In this document: piece after piece, positions 1 to 6,737 of the stretch
Position numbering within the stretch: position 1 is the stretch's first letter
Layout: every line of letters begins with the position of its first letter
NCBI GenBank assembly: GCA_043813895.1
Contig: JBDRKQ010000194.1
Span: 1 to 16,490, forward strand
Length of the DNA: 16,490 nucleotides
From: CAZTAR01 sp043813895
GTDB taxonomy: Bacteria; Planctomycetota; Phycisphaerae; UBA1845; UTPLA1
Direction of reading: 5' to 3'
Position numbers and translations under genes: made by a program
Notes under the pieces: generated by a model
Told to the model about the DNA's origin: nothing
The model's database searches: none
Seen by the model: only the letters and a program-made list of their open reading frames with translations

Positions 1-386
1 CGGAGACGCTGCCCCCTCCCGCGAGGCAACGTGATCAGCTTCGGCCGATCGGGCTGCTCGAAGTTGTGTACGTAACAACACGCCTTCGTCCGCGGACACG
101 ACACCTGGATCTCTTCCAGCATCCGCCGGATCAACGTCATCCGACCGGTGCCTGTCAGGCCGCGAACGAAGATGTTCTGCCCGGGCGCGTCGATCTCCAA
201 ACCGAATCGAAGCGCGTCCACCGCGATGTCCTGACCGATCACGCTGTACAGTGGCTCGATCTCGGCGGTGGACACGAAACCCAACGTGCTCGGATCACAC
301 CGCCACCGCAACACGTCCGCGCCCAACGGCTCCCGCTCCGCCGCCGCCGCGATCTCGATCACCGCAGATTCGTCCGCCTCAGCCAT
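1..386 (-). CDS. Lon-like ATP-dependent protease, N-terminal part (cut by left edge)
   Basis: The first 128 residues of a Lon-like (COG1067 / AAA_32 type) ATP-dependent protease, which unfolds and degrades cytoplasmic proteins. The visible part contains a family-typical entry segment (PLYSVIGQDIAVDALRFGLE), then FVRGLTGTGRMTLIRRMLEE, which fits the degenerate Walker A of this family with Arg in place of the usual Lys. It is followed by CCYVHNFEQPDRPKLITLP, which matches the conserved 'YVxNFxxPxRPxxIxLPxGRG' block. The ATG at 386 is preceded by GGGAGG about eight bases upstream. The Walker B, sensor and Ser-Lys protease domains lie beyond the left edge. A promoter-like site sits about 50 bases upstream, so the gene appears to have its own transcription unit. 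I read it as a chromosomal gene next to the phage cluster, not part of it. Confidence 0.85.
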   Translation of the reverse strand, partial: MAEADESAVIEIAAAAEREPLGADVLRWRCDPSTLGFVSTAEIEPLYSVIGQDIAVDALRFGLEIDAPGQNIFVRGLTGTGRMTLIRRMLEEIQVSCPRTKACCYVHNFEQPDRPKLITLPRGRGQRL

Positions 387-696
387 GATCCATGCCTCCC
401 GGTCACAGGAAGATACGCCGACTCTCGGGAAACAGTATAGGACATTTTACGCGTGATTGTCGCGACGGCCCCCCGCAAGCGCCACGATCGCGACTTCCAC
501 TCCCATCTGCCGCTCCGCACTCCGCTTCCATGTGTCCTCATGCCGATTCTGGCGCGAAGGGACACCCGCGTCACCGCGCACACCGTCTTACATCTTGTTT
601 GCGACCGAGGACAAGTGGCAACAGAGTGAGAATCCACAGCATCATGGAATCCCAGTCGCACGGCAAAACCCTACGGTGTAGTAGCCGCCGTCATGA
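387..696. other. Non-coding spacer between dockerin protein and Lon-like gene
   Basis: This 310-bp spacer holds the predicted promoter at 434-463. I see no convincing gene on either strand. Just past the dockerin gene's stop there is a very short minus-strand hairpin (CTAC-ACC-GTAG, 671-681) followed by GGTTTT. Its four-base stem is too weak for me to call a terminator. Confidence 0.6.
434..463 (-). promoter_or_regulatory. Predicted sigma70-type promoter for the Lon-like protease gene
   Basis: On the minus strand a TATACT box (434-439, five of six matches to TATAAT) lies 18 bases from GCGACA (458-463, four of six matches to TTGACA). Transcription would start near 427 and give a leader of about 40 bases before the ATG at 386. 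This is a match by eye only. Confidence 0.4.
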
Positions 697-2577
697 CTAC
701 GGACAACACGAGGGATGCTGGCAACCGTATTGCATCTGGCAGGTCAGGCTGTCCACGTCGGCATCATCAACCTTGCCATCGCAGTTGAGATCGGCTTGCT
801 CACAGCCCGGCGGCGTCGGATCGCCCATGCAGGCAATCAAGCCCGGGATATCATTAGGGTCGCACAGTCCATCACCGGTTAAATCCGCGTCACAGGCACA
901 GGGCTCGCAGGACGTACCAGCGCCGTCGTTGGCCAGTATCAAGTCCACGAACGGCTGGATGTCCAAGCCGTTCGCGAGGGCGAAGAGGTCAATATCCCCG
1001 CACGGATCATCGGGGGCGCTAAGAAGCACTCCTACGAATCCGCAAAGATCATCCAGGTCCACGACGCCGGACCCGTCGATGTCGCCAGGACAGCCACACT
1101 CACCTGATTGTCGAGCAGGGCTGTGAATGGGGCCAACGCCCAATCCGACCGATTCGCTCCAGTCCTCTTGCATCGTGAGCACATGTCCTACGGCCCGCCA
1201 ACCCGCGTCTTTCGACGGGCGAGCACAATTGAAGCCAAAAGCGAAAGCCCGATTCGGTAGCCCGGGAGGTCCGCTGAAATGGATGACAGATCGCCCGTCC
1301 GAGCATGGAGTGCAGGAGACGGTTCCTCCATGCGGAGTCTTCCGTGAGCCGTATTCGATGGGGAAGGGATCCGCCTCAATGGCAAAAGACCACCCGGGCG
1401 GTACGCAGATGCTCTCATATTCGTCGTCGGACTGATCGAAGGTGCTGATGTAAACATCCGACAGTTCCCCATGTGGATCGGTTGCCAGATACGCGTAATC
1501 CCGGGGATTGGCATCGCAGCTGACGGTTCCGGTGCCGGAGGACTCCGCACCATCACACACGATCCGCGGCGGGTCATATGGTGCATGCACAGGGCCTGCG
1601 CCCATCCCCACGGGAAAGCTCCAGTCCTCTGCTGTCTCCTCCCCCCCATTGTCAACCGCTCGCCACCCAACGTCATGTGAGGGCCAGGGGTGGTCGAACC
1701 CAAACCGAAACTTCCCATCCGGCAGGCCGGCGGGGCCGGTGAAGTGGATCACGAGGTCCAGATTCAGGCCTGGATTGGGCGAGTCGGATCCGTGCGCGGT
1801 TTTCTGCGGATCGTGGTCAATGGGAAATGGGTCAGCCTCAATGGCAAGCGACCAGTCAGGCGGCATGGAGATGTTCGTGTAATTGGCCGCGTTCGGGTCG
1901 TCCGTTCCGATGTACAGATCGGTGAGGGAGAGATCGTGGTCTTCCACAAGGTACTCATAGTCGTGAGTTCCTTCGCCGCCGGACTCCGCGCCGTCACAGA
2001 ATACAGCCGGCCACGCGGGGCCATGTACAGGGCCCACGCCCAGCCCAACAGGGTAGGTCCAGTCCTCCTCCGCGCTTCCGTTGCTCCCGGTTGCTTGCCA
2101 CCCGACGTCATGCGAAGGTCTCGTGTGATTGAAGCCGAACGTAAATGCACCCGGCAGCCCTGTCCCAAGCACACCATCGCCAGGTGTGTCATCGCTGAAA
2201 TGGATAACCCAGTGTCCATCGTTGCCTGTATACGTCGAGAACAGCCCGTGATCCGTCTTCCCGGGTTCGTGGTTGCCGAAGCCAGCCGATTCTATGGCGA
2301 AAGTCCACCCACCTGGGGCACACACATCGGCATAATCGGCGACGTGCGGATCATCCGTGCCGATGTACACGTCCGTCAGGCGACCGTCCACATCGGCAAC
2401 AGGGTAGGCATAGTCGCGATAGCCGCACAAAGTCGCGCCACTTCCGCCGCACTCGCCGCCGTCACAACCAATCTCATAAGGTACTTCCCCCCTGGCAGAT
2501 GTTGCCGCTGCAACAGCCGAAACCAGCGCCACGCCGGTGTACATTCGGAGCCATATGTTCTTGGTATTCGTCTTCAT
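697..2577 (-). CDS. Secreted protein with three tandem ~150-aa modules and a dockerin-type C-terminus
   Basis: A 626-residue exported protein. The start is ATG 2577, with GAGAGGG seven bases upstream, and it opens with a Sec signal peptide (KNIWLRMYTGVALVSAVAAATSARG, residues about 6-30). Three homologous modules follow at about 38-190, 193-337 and 339-489. Each carries the same landmarks: a CDG(A/G)E opening, a D-Y-Y block, L(T/S)D(V/L)YI(G/S)T, W(T/S)(F/L)AIE, VIHF, F(T/R/A)FGF, PS(H/K)D(V/A)GWRA-like, EDWxxxVGxGxGP(V/I)H. I do not recognise the module family. Residues about 498-626 hold dockerin/EF-hand-like loops: GDIDGSGVVDLDDL, ADLTGDGLCDPNDI and ADLNCDGKVDDADV, with many cysteines. Such C-termini are frequent on secreted planctomycete proteins and may bind calcium or anchor the protein. 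It seems to be a monocistronic chromosomal gene with no evident tie to the virion genes. Confidence 0.85.
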   Translation of the reverse strand: MKTNTKNIWLRMYTGVALVSAVAAATSARGEVPYEIGCDGGECGGSGATLCGYRDYAYPVADVDGRLTDVYIGTDDPHVADYADVCAPGGWTFAIESAGFGNHEPGKTDHGLFSTYTGNDGHWVIHFSDDTPGDGVLGTGLPGAFTFGFNHTRPSHDVGWQATGSNGSAEEDWTYPVGLGVGPVHGPAWPAVFCDGAESGGEGTHDYEYLVEDHDLSLTDLYIGTDDPNAANYTNISMPPDWSLAIEADPFPIDHDPQKTAHGSDSPNPGLNLDLVIHFTGPAGLPDGKFRFGFDHPWPSHDVGWRAVDNGGEETAEDWSFPVGMGAGPVHAPYDPPRIVCDGAESSGTGTVSCDANPRDYAYLATDPHGELSDVYISTFDQSDDEYESICVPPGWSFAIEADPFPIEYGSRKTPHGGTVSCTPCSDGRSVIHFSGPPGLPNRAFAFGFNCARPSKDAGWRAVGHVLTMQEDWSESVGLGVGPIHSPARQSGECGCPGDIDGSGVVDLDDLCGFVGVLLSAPDDPCGDIDLFALANGLDIQPFVDLILANDGAGTSCEPCACDADLTGDGLCDPNDIPGLIACMGDPTPPGCEQADLNCDGKVDDADVDSLTCQMQYGCQHPSCCP

Positions 2578-3013
2578 TTGTCTGCCCTCTCTAGTTTCTT
2601 CACAACTACTTCCGAAAGTGACAAGTTGGCGCCTGCGCGCCAGGAGAGTCGTAAGATGTACCGAGGAGATGGTGCATTCGCCGAGCTGCGCTGCACCGTT
2701 CAACTTGTGTCAGACGGCCAAGAACGTGGGGAGACCAGAGTACTCCAATCATCGTTTTCCGCTCCAGCTGCCCACAGTTTGAAAAACGACCGCCGGATTA
2801 TACTGCAATGTCCTTCAAGGACACAAGGTCGGTTTCCCTGGGCAAGGACTCTCCGCTCGGAAGGCATGCGGTAACCGCAATAACGCCCTTCACACGCCCC
2901 TGCAGCTCATCCGGGTGCTCGGCGGACCGGCTCAAACGTGCCTCACCAGCGTACGATGCTTCATTTGACCCATCGCACGGGAGCGTGGCGTTGAAGCAGA
3001 GAGTGCCGAAGGA
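2578..3013. other. Non-coding junction between phage cluster and chromosomal flank
   Basis: This 436-bp spacer carries the predicted promoter and operator-like palindrome of the dockerin gene (2797-2826) and a second short perfect dyad, TGCGGTAACCGCA (2866-2879 region). No tRNA, integrase, inverted terminal repeat or attachment duplication is visible. No obvious intrinsic terminator follows the last cluster gene, which stops at 3014. Frames open here are short and lack ribosome binding sites. Confidence 0.6.
2797..2826 (-). promoter_or_regulatory. Predicted promoter of the dockerin-protein gene with an embedded 15-bp palindrome
   Basis: On the minus strand a perfect TATAAT (2797-2802) lies 18 bases from TTGTGT (2821-2826, a weak -35). 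The spacer and -35 edge contain a perfect dyad, TGTCCTT-C-AAGGACA (2809-2823), placed where a bound repressor would block RNA polymerase. Transcription would start near 2790, leaving a leader of about 210 bases before the ATG at 2577. Confidence 0.45.
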
Positions 3014-3385
3014 CTAGTTCATTTTCTCCGCGATCATCGCGCCGGGGACGGTGGTCAGCCGGACGTAGTCGTCGGCGGCATAGTCGCCGACGGTCTTGCC
3101 TGGGGCGGGGTAGCAGCGGAGGGGGGCGGCGACGGAGGGGGTGGGGCTTGGGGGCGAGCCGGTGTAGACGTGTGCCTGGACCATGAGGTGCGGCCCGAAG
3201 TCCTCGTCGCTCGTCACGACCTGGATCACGCGGCCCCACTGGAGCACGCGGCCCCACTGGAGCGCGGGGCGCGTGGTCGGCGCGGCGGTTGCACTGCCGG
3301 CGCCGCGAGCGGGAAGCCTGCTCTTGTAGTCATCCAGGATTTTCGCCTGATCGCGTTGAAGCTCGCTTGCGGAACGGTTTCGCAT
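3014..3385 (-). CDS. Hypothetical protein, last gene of the phage-like cluster
   Basis: A 123-residue protein that I do not recognise. ATG 3385 follows GAGGAA six bases upstream. It opens with a basic, helical-looking segment (NRSASELQRDQAKILDDYKSR), then a low-complexity Ala/Thr stretch. Next comes a perfect duplication of LQWGRV, caused by an 18-bp tandem repeat at 3227-3262. The rest (residues about 50-123) is beta-like, with VIQVVTSDEDFGPHLMVQAHVY and YVRLTTVPGAMIAEKMN. No signal peptide or membrane segment is seen. By position it is probably a minor structural or accessory protein. It is separated from the gene upstream by 271 bp of palindromic repeats, so it may be only loosely co-transcribed with the rest. 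Confidence 0.6.
   Translation of the reverse strand: MRNRSASELQRDQAKILDDYKSRLPARGAGSATAAPTTRPALQWGRVLQWGRVIQVVTSDEDFGPHLMVQAHVYTGSPPSPTPSVAAPLRCYPAPGKTVGDYAADDYVRLTTVPGAMIAEKMN
3227..3262. repeat. Perfect 18-bp tandem duplication inside a gene
   Basis: The unit CACGCGGCCCCACTGGAG occurs twice without a break (3227-3244 and 3245-3262). On the minus strand it duplicates six residues, keeping the frame of the 123-residue protein. The identity of the copies suggests a recent slippage event. Confidence 0.9.
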
Positions 3386-3430
3386 CGTCTATTCCTCTGT
3401 TGCGTTTCGTGCACTGCCACACATGAACCT

Positions 3431-3518
3431 GTAGGTAGGGTCGGCCCCCTATGGCCGACGAAGCATGTGGAGAGGCTCCTCCTCGCACACGTCGGCCACA
3501 GGGGGCCGACGCTACTAC
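3431..3518. repeat. Long inverted repeat, planctomycete-type GTAGCGTCGGCC element
   Basis: Arms of about 30 bases, GTAGGTAGGGTCGGCCCCCT... (3431-3460) and the complement of GTAGTAGCGTCGGCCCCCTG... (3490-3518), match apart from a few positions and flank a 29-base spacer. Each arm also has internal symmetry (TCGGCC...GGCCGA), so several hairpins can form. It lies in the non-coding gap between two cluster genes. Confidence 0.8.
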
Positions 3519-3564
3519 CCGGACCTTTTCAAGTGGCGACACACTGGGGCAACTTCAGCAATCG

Positions 3565-3639
3565 TGTAGCGTCCGAACCCCGTGTCGGACGACGAATACC
3601 AGTCACTCTTGCCGGCCGACAGGGGCGTCGGCCGCTACA
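3565..3639. repeat. Second inverted repeat of the same family
   Basis: Arms 3565-3592 (TGTAGCGTCCGAACCCCGTG...) and 3612-3639 (complement begins TGTAGCGGCCGACGCCCCTG) pair imperfectly. They share the GTAGCG-TCCGA/GGCCGA-CCCC-GTCGG core with the element at 3431-3518. Two diverged copies therefore sit head to tail in one 271-bp gap. Confidence 0.7.
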
Positions 3640-3656
3640 GAAAAAGTTAACCTGCT

Positions 3657-4418
3657 CTAGGCTTCCGTGGCATGTAGCAGAATGCCCCACGGCGCGTCGG
3701 GCATGGCGGCCGCCGCCACGCCGAACGCAACATTTGACGCCGGCCCTTCCGCACCATCGGCGGACACAGCTCTCACCGCCCAACGCACGCGCGAGCCGCC
3801 GGCAAACGCATCACTCGTCCAATTGAAGTAGCCGCGTCGCGTGCGATAGGGGGCCGTCGCCACGACCGTGTCATGGTTCACTTCGCCCGGGGAGCCGGCG
3901 TCGTTGAACAGGCGGAATGCCGCCGGCGCGGCTTCCTCATCGCGTTCGTCGTAGGTCCAGCGCAGGATAAACCGGCCGCCTGCCACAGATTCGACCGCCA
4001 GGTCGCACGCTGCATTCGGCGCCGGTCCGACCAGTGCGCCTTCATCGTCGAAGCTTGCTCGGGCGACGGGCGCATCTCCGGCGTCCGCCACACCGCCAGC
4101 GCCGACAACGGTCAGCCCGTAACCGTAGTTCGCGCCTGCCGCGTGATTGACCCAAGGGAATGTCGTTACCGAGGCACTTGGACCATCACTTCGACCGACT
4201 AACGCGTCCGACAGCGACGGCTTCCATCCAGAGACCGGTGAGATGGTGCGGCGGAGGTCGTGGCCGCCGATGACCCGAACCCAGAAACGCCCGCCGGTCA
4301 GGCCCAATCCCTGATGCCAGGCTTCGCGGCACGGCGTCGCAGATGAGAGGAGAAAGTCAAACCGCCCCCGAAACAACGGGCTGAAGTACCGCAGCCATTT
4401 TTCCAATTGTGATGTCAC
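3657..4418 (-). CDS. Phage structural protein candidate with a fibronectin-III-like C-terminus
   Basis: A 253-residue protein starting at GTG 4418; an in-frame stop lies only eight codons upstream, and the ribosome binding site is weak. The N-terminal ~60 residues (LEKWLRYFSPLFRGRFDFLL, then GGRFWVRVIGGHDLRRTI) are not recognised. Residues about 140-245 read as a fibronectin type III-like or similar beta-sandwich: FILRWTYDERD, FRLFNDAGSPGEVNH, GGSRVRWAVRAVSADGAEGPASNVAFGVA. Such domains are frequent on the surface of phage tails and capsids. There is no signal peptide. Its place among beta-rich genes supports a fibre, adhesion or decoration role, which is inference. The heptanucleotide array at 4434-4514 lies directly upstream and may explain the weak translation signals. 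Confidence 0.65.
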   Translation of the reverse strand: MTSQLEKWLRYFSPLFRGRFDFLLSSATPCREAWHQGLGLTGGRFWVRVIGGHDLRRTISPVSGWKPSLSDALVGRSDGPSASVTTFPWVNHAAGANYGYGLTVVGAGGVADAGDAPVARASFDDEGALVGPAPNAACDLAVESVAGGRFILRWTYDERDEEAAPAAFRLFNDAGSPGEVNHDTVVATAPYRTRRGYFNWTSDAFAGGSRVRWAVRAVSADGAEGPASNVAFGVAAAAMPDAPWGILLHATEA

Positions 4419-4433
4419 GATGTTGATCCGAGT

Positions 4434-4514
4434 AGCTGTCAGCTATCAGTTGTCAGAAATCAGCCGTCAGCTATCAGCTATTGGCTATTAGCTCTTGGCT
4501 GTTAGTCGTTAGCT
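4434..4514. repeat. Degenerate heptanucleotide tandem array (about 11 units)
   Basis: Consecutive 7-bp units: AGCTGTC, AGCTATC, AGTTGTC, AGAAATC, AGCCGTC, AGCTATC, AGCTATT, GGCTATT, AGCTCTT, GGCTGTT, AGTCGTT, AGCT(CGG). The consensus is AGCTATC/T. The array fills the gap between two genes, and its last units provide the TAA stop of the upstream gene (4509-4511). It is clearly poorer in GC than its surroundings. Confidence 0.9.
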
Positions 4515-5015
4515 CGGCGTCAGGACGTTCTGCGTCGGGCTTTCCACGTCGTCGACGCCTGGCGTTAGCGTGACCAGATCGGTCGTGCCATCGTCGTCCT
4601 TGATCGTCACAACACCGGTATCGATCGTCTGCACCTGCTTGTTGACGAGTGCTGCCTTCGCCTTGTGCAGGTCCGCCTCGTCGAGCCTCACCGTCTCGAT
4701 CCATGCGAATTGATAACGGTTTGCGGCGGCGGCGCCTCCATCAAACCGGATTAAGTACTGATCGATTGTGTCGGGGAGTAAAAGGTCGAAGTAGTACACG
4801 CCAGGCATGTTGGAGCCGTCCCACTCGGTTGCTGTGTGTTCACCCGATGGAGCGGAGGTCCAGGTCTCGTCGCTCTTCAGAAACTTGTTGTCGCCAGCTC
4901 GCATCACCCGGACTGTCACGGTGAGTCCGTTCTCAAACCCCCCCGCAGCGTTTACATAGGCGGCAAGGAGCCGGCACGTGGTTCCCTTCTTAACTCGGAG
5001 GCAGTCAAACATCAT
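4509..5015 (-). CDS. Phage structural (fibre-like) protein, unrecognised
   Basis: A 168-residue protein. I place the start at the ATG pair 5012-5015, because GAGGGTGG lies just upstream; the ATG at 5072 has no comparable site. The N-terminal two thirds look like a beta-sandwich (VKKGTTCRLLAAYV, GLTVTVRVMRAGDNKFL, MPGVYYFDLLLPDTIDQYLIRF). The C-terminus is a helix-then-beta segment (DLHKAKAALVNKQVQTIDTG, VVTIKDDDGTTDLVTLTP). To my recollection this resembles the C-termini of many uncharacterised phage particle proteins, where a helix precedes a short repeat in the fibre. Aromatic residues and Asp/Gly turns fit an external protein. Its last codons and stop run into the heptanucleotide array. 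Confidence 0.65.
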   Translation of the reverse strand: MMFDCLRVKKGTTCRLLAAYVNAAGGFENGLTVTVRVMRAGDNKFLKSDETWTSAPSGEHTATEWDGSNMPGVYYFDLLLPDTIDQYLIRFDGGAAAANRYQFAWIETVRLDEADLHKAKAALVNKQVQTIDTGVVTIKDDDGTTDLVTLTPGVDDVESPTQNVLTPS

Positions 5016-5084
5016 TTCCACCCTCTTTGCAGACCAGATTACACAGACGCCGTCGCAGGCCGCGCCGGACATCTCTTAACGTTC

Positions 5085-5783
5085 TCAGGCGCCCTTCAGC
5101 ACGATTCTGAATGGGGCAACGTTGGCCAGTGTGCGGTTGGGTGCACCAAACACCGATGGTAACGCACTGTAGCTCCAGGATGCTGTCACCATGTACACGC
5201 TGATATAGTCCGACCCCGATTGCACGAGGCAGATGCTCCATGAAGAGAAGACAGCGGTCTGGTCGTACAAAGGAGCAGACTCCGCAATGCCGTCTGTAAG
5301 CAGGGCCAACCAGATCAGGCCAGGTCCCAGGATCACGTTTGAGCCAAAGGCCAACTCGAAAAAGCCGGTTGGGTCTGCTTCGAAGGCGCCGGCGTCGATG
5401 ATGAGAGCGCCCGGGTTGCCGTCATCGTCCGCATAGATCCCGAGGCGCGCATGCTTACCGGCCGTACCGGAGTCGACGCGAATGCCGATGGCGCTATAGG
5501 CGGATTGCCTGGGAAGTATGCACGGCACTGCATACAGCGTGTCAGCAGTCGGCCCGAAGTACGTACCTCGCAATGCATTGAAGAGGCCCGTCGTGTATTC
5601 CCCGGCTTCCGGCGGCCGCCAGATGTCAAGCAGCAGATTGTTGACCGTCAATGGCGCCGCGTCACCGGCTGTGTTGATCCGGCCGTTTGCAGGATCCAGC
5701 TCGATGTAATTCTCATCGTCGCCGACCCTGCGAGGGCCGGCGAGCGGATTCGGCGGGATAGATAGTGGTGATTGCAGAATCAA
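5085..5783 (-). CDS. Phage fibre/jelly-roll-like protein
   Basis: A 232-residue protein starting at TTG 5783. The choice rests on a strong TAAGGAG site eight bases upstream that overlaps the previous gene's stop codon, with no better start nearby. Residues about 75-175 (LYAVPCILPRQSAYSAIGIR, AGKHARLGIYADDDGNPGAL, GPGLIWLALLTDG) read as a beta-sandwich of the kind found in phage minor tail and fibre proteins, where it may bind carbohydrate. The N-terminus has a short linker (GDDENYIELDPANGRI) that could attach it to the particle. No signal peptide is present. It is probably translationally linked to the gene upstream, with a 12-base gap. The fold assignment is by pattern only. Confidence 0.7.
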   Translation of the reverse strand: MILQSPLSIPPNPLAGPRRVGDDENYIELDPANGRINTAGDAAPLTVNNLLLDIWRPPEAGEYTTGLFNALRGTYFGPTADTLYAVPCILPRQSAYSAIGIRVDSGTAGKHARLGIYADDDGNPGALIIDAGAFEADPTGFFELAFGSNVILGPGLIWLALLTDGIAESAPLYDQTAVFSSWSICLVQSGSDYISVYMVTASWSYSALPSVFGAPNRTLANVAPFRIVLKGA

Positions 5784-5791
5784 AGCTCTGG

Positions 5792-5797
5792 CTCCTT
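5792..5797 (-). promoter_or_regulatory. Shine-Dalgarno site that decides a TTG start
   Basis: AAGGAG on the minus strand, eight bases before TTG 5783 and partly inside the TAA stop of the preceding gene. It is the main reason to accept the rare TTG initiation codon and suggests coupled translation. Confidence 0.75.
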
Positions 5798-6623
5798 AGG
5801 TTGCAAACGTGACCGCTTCACTTGCCGCCAGGTCCGCGCCGCCGCCCACGGCCATTGCGTAGAATGTCGGCGTACCCGTATCCGTGATATCGATTGTGAT
5901 CGTTCCGTTCGAGGACGAAACAGCCTTCAGATGCTTGTCGGAGACGAGGTGGGAACCAAGTTGTTGCCCCGTGCTCACGGACACCCCGCCGCTCGGAGCC
6001 GCACTTGCCAAATCACCATAGGCCGAATCGCCCAGCCATATCTCCGCCAGCCATCGACGCGCCACCGCGAAGCCCGCCTGATCCTCCAACTGGAACGTGA
6101 CACGGACGACGTCGCCGCTCTCGTCACCCACCGTCACCCCGATCTTCGGCAGCAGCGGTCCCACGACGACCCTTGCACGGCCTATTTCCGGTTCTACCGC
6201 CATCGCACCATTGGCCGTCGTCACGTTTGCCAACGGCACGAACGTTGAAATGTCCGTCGGGAATGACGTCGCGATTTGCAGGACGTTCGTGTCATCAACA
6301 TAGACACAATACACGCTGTCGTCCGGCACCACCTGATTGGTCGCGCCAGCAAATCGTTTGTGGACACCCCCCAGCGTGTAGTTGAAGGGGTACACGCCAA
6401 TCCTCAGCGCACCCTCATCAACGACCAGTCCCTCCGCAATCAGCGCCAGACGCTGATTCTCCCGTTCCTGCCGCCGGTTGTATTGCACTTCGTAGCTCGG
6501 CTCGCTTGCCGGTCCGACACCCTTGGCGATGTACGGCAAGCCCGTCGCCTGATCCGTCGTTCCGTCCAATGCCGCCACTGCCGCATCGGACGAATATGTC
6601 TGATTGGGAAACACGTCCGCCAT
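5796..6623 (-). CDS. Phage fibre/receptor-binding protein candidate
   Basis: A 275-residue protein; ATG 6623 follows AAGGAG nine bases upstream. Residues about 45-65 (YNRRQERENQRLALIAEGLV) form a charged helix, a common feature of the base of trimeric fibres. Beta-rich segments follow: GALRIGVYPFNYTLGGVHKR, DDSVYCVYVDDTNVLQ, and VVRVTFQLEDQAGFAVARRWL. The last of these, with AEIWLGDSAYGDLASAAPSG, resembles regions in phage tail proteins where a short domain precedes a receptor-binding tip. The C-terminal ~40 residues (GTITIDITDTGTPTFYAMAV) suggest a final beta domain. I do not recognise a named family. Position and composition support an exposed structural role. Confidence 0.65.
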   Translation of the reverse strand: MADVFPNQTYSSDAAVAALDGTTDQATGLPYIAKGVGPASEPSYEVQYNRRQERENQRLALIAEGLVVDEGALRIGVYPFNYTLGGVHKRFAGATNQVVPDDSVYCVYVDDTNVLQIATSFPTDISTFVPLANVTTANGAMAVEPEIGRARVVVGPLLPKIGVTVGDESGDVVRVTFQLEDQAGFAVARRWLAEIWLGDSAYGDLASAAPSGGVSVSTGQQLGSHLVSDKHLKAVSSSNGTITIDITDTGTPTFYAMAVGGGADLAASEAVTFAT

Positions 6624-6737
6624 CTCAGCTTACTCCTTGGCATCTATCTCAAGCACAGTTCGGTTGCGACCGGAGGCCGCGGTGTGCCATGATTCTGGAA
6701 TCGTCTCTTCGTGCATCGACCCGTCACACGAATTAAG

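Noticed and set aside
2578..2703. Upstream start for the dockerin protein
   Set aside because: It would bury the signal peptide behind 42 residues; ATG 2577 has GAGAGGG and begins the signal peptide.
1690..2874. Plus-strand open frame of 394 codons antisense to the dockerin gene
   Set aside because: The minus strand encodes a signal peptide, three homologous modules and EF-hand-like loops; the plus frame is an Arg/Val-rich shadow.
2578..3013. Phage attachment site or integrase remnant at the cluster's end
   Set aside because: No tRNA, direct repeat partner or integrase-like frame could be found within the window.
4434..4514. CRISPR array
   Set aside because: Units are seven bases with no spacers and there are no cas genes; it is a simple tandem repeat.
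5016..5072. ATG 5072 as start of the 168-residue fibre-like protein
   Set aside because: No proper ribosome binding site before it, while GAGGGTGG precedes the ATG pair at 5012-5015.
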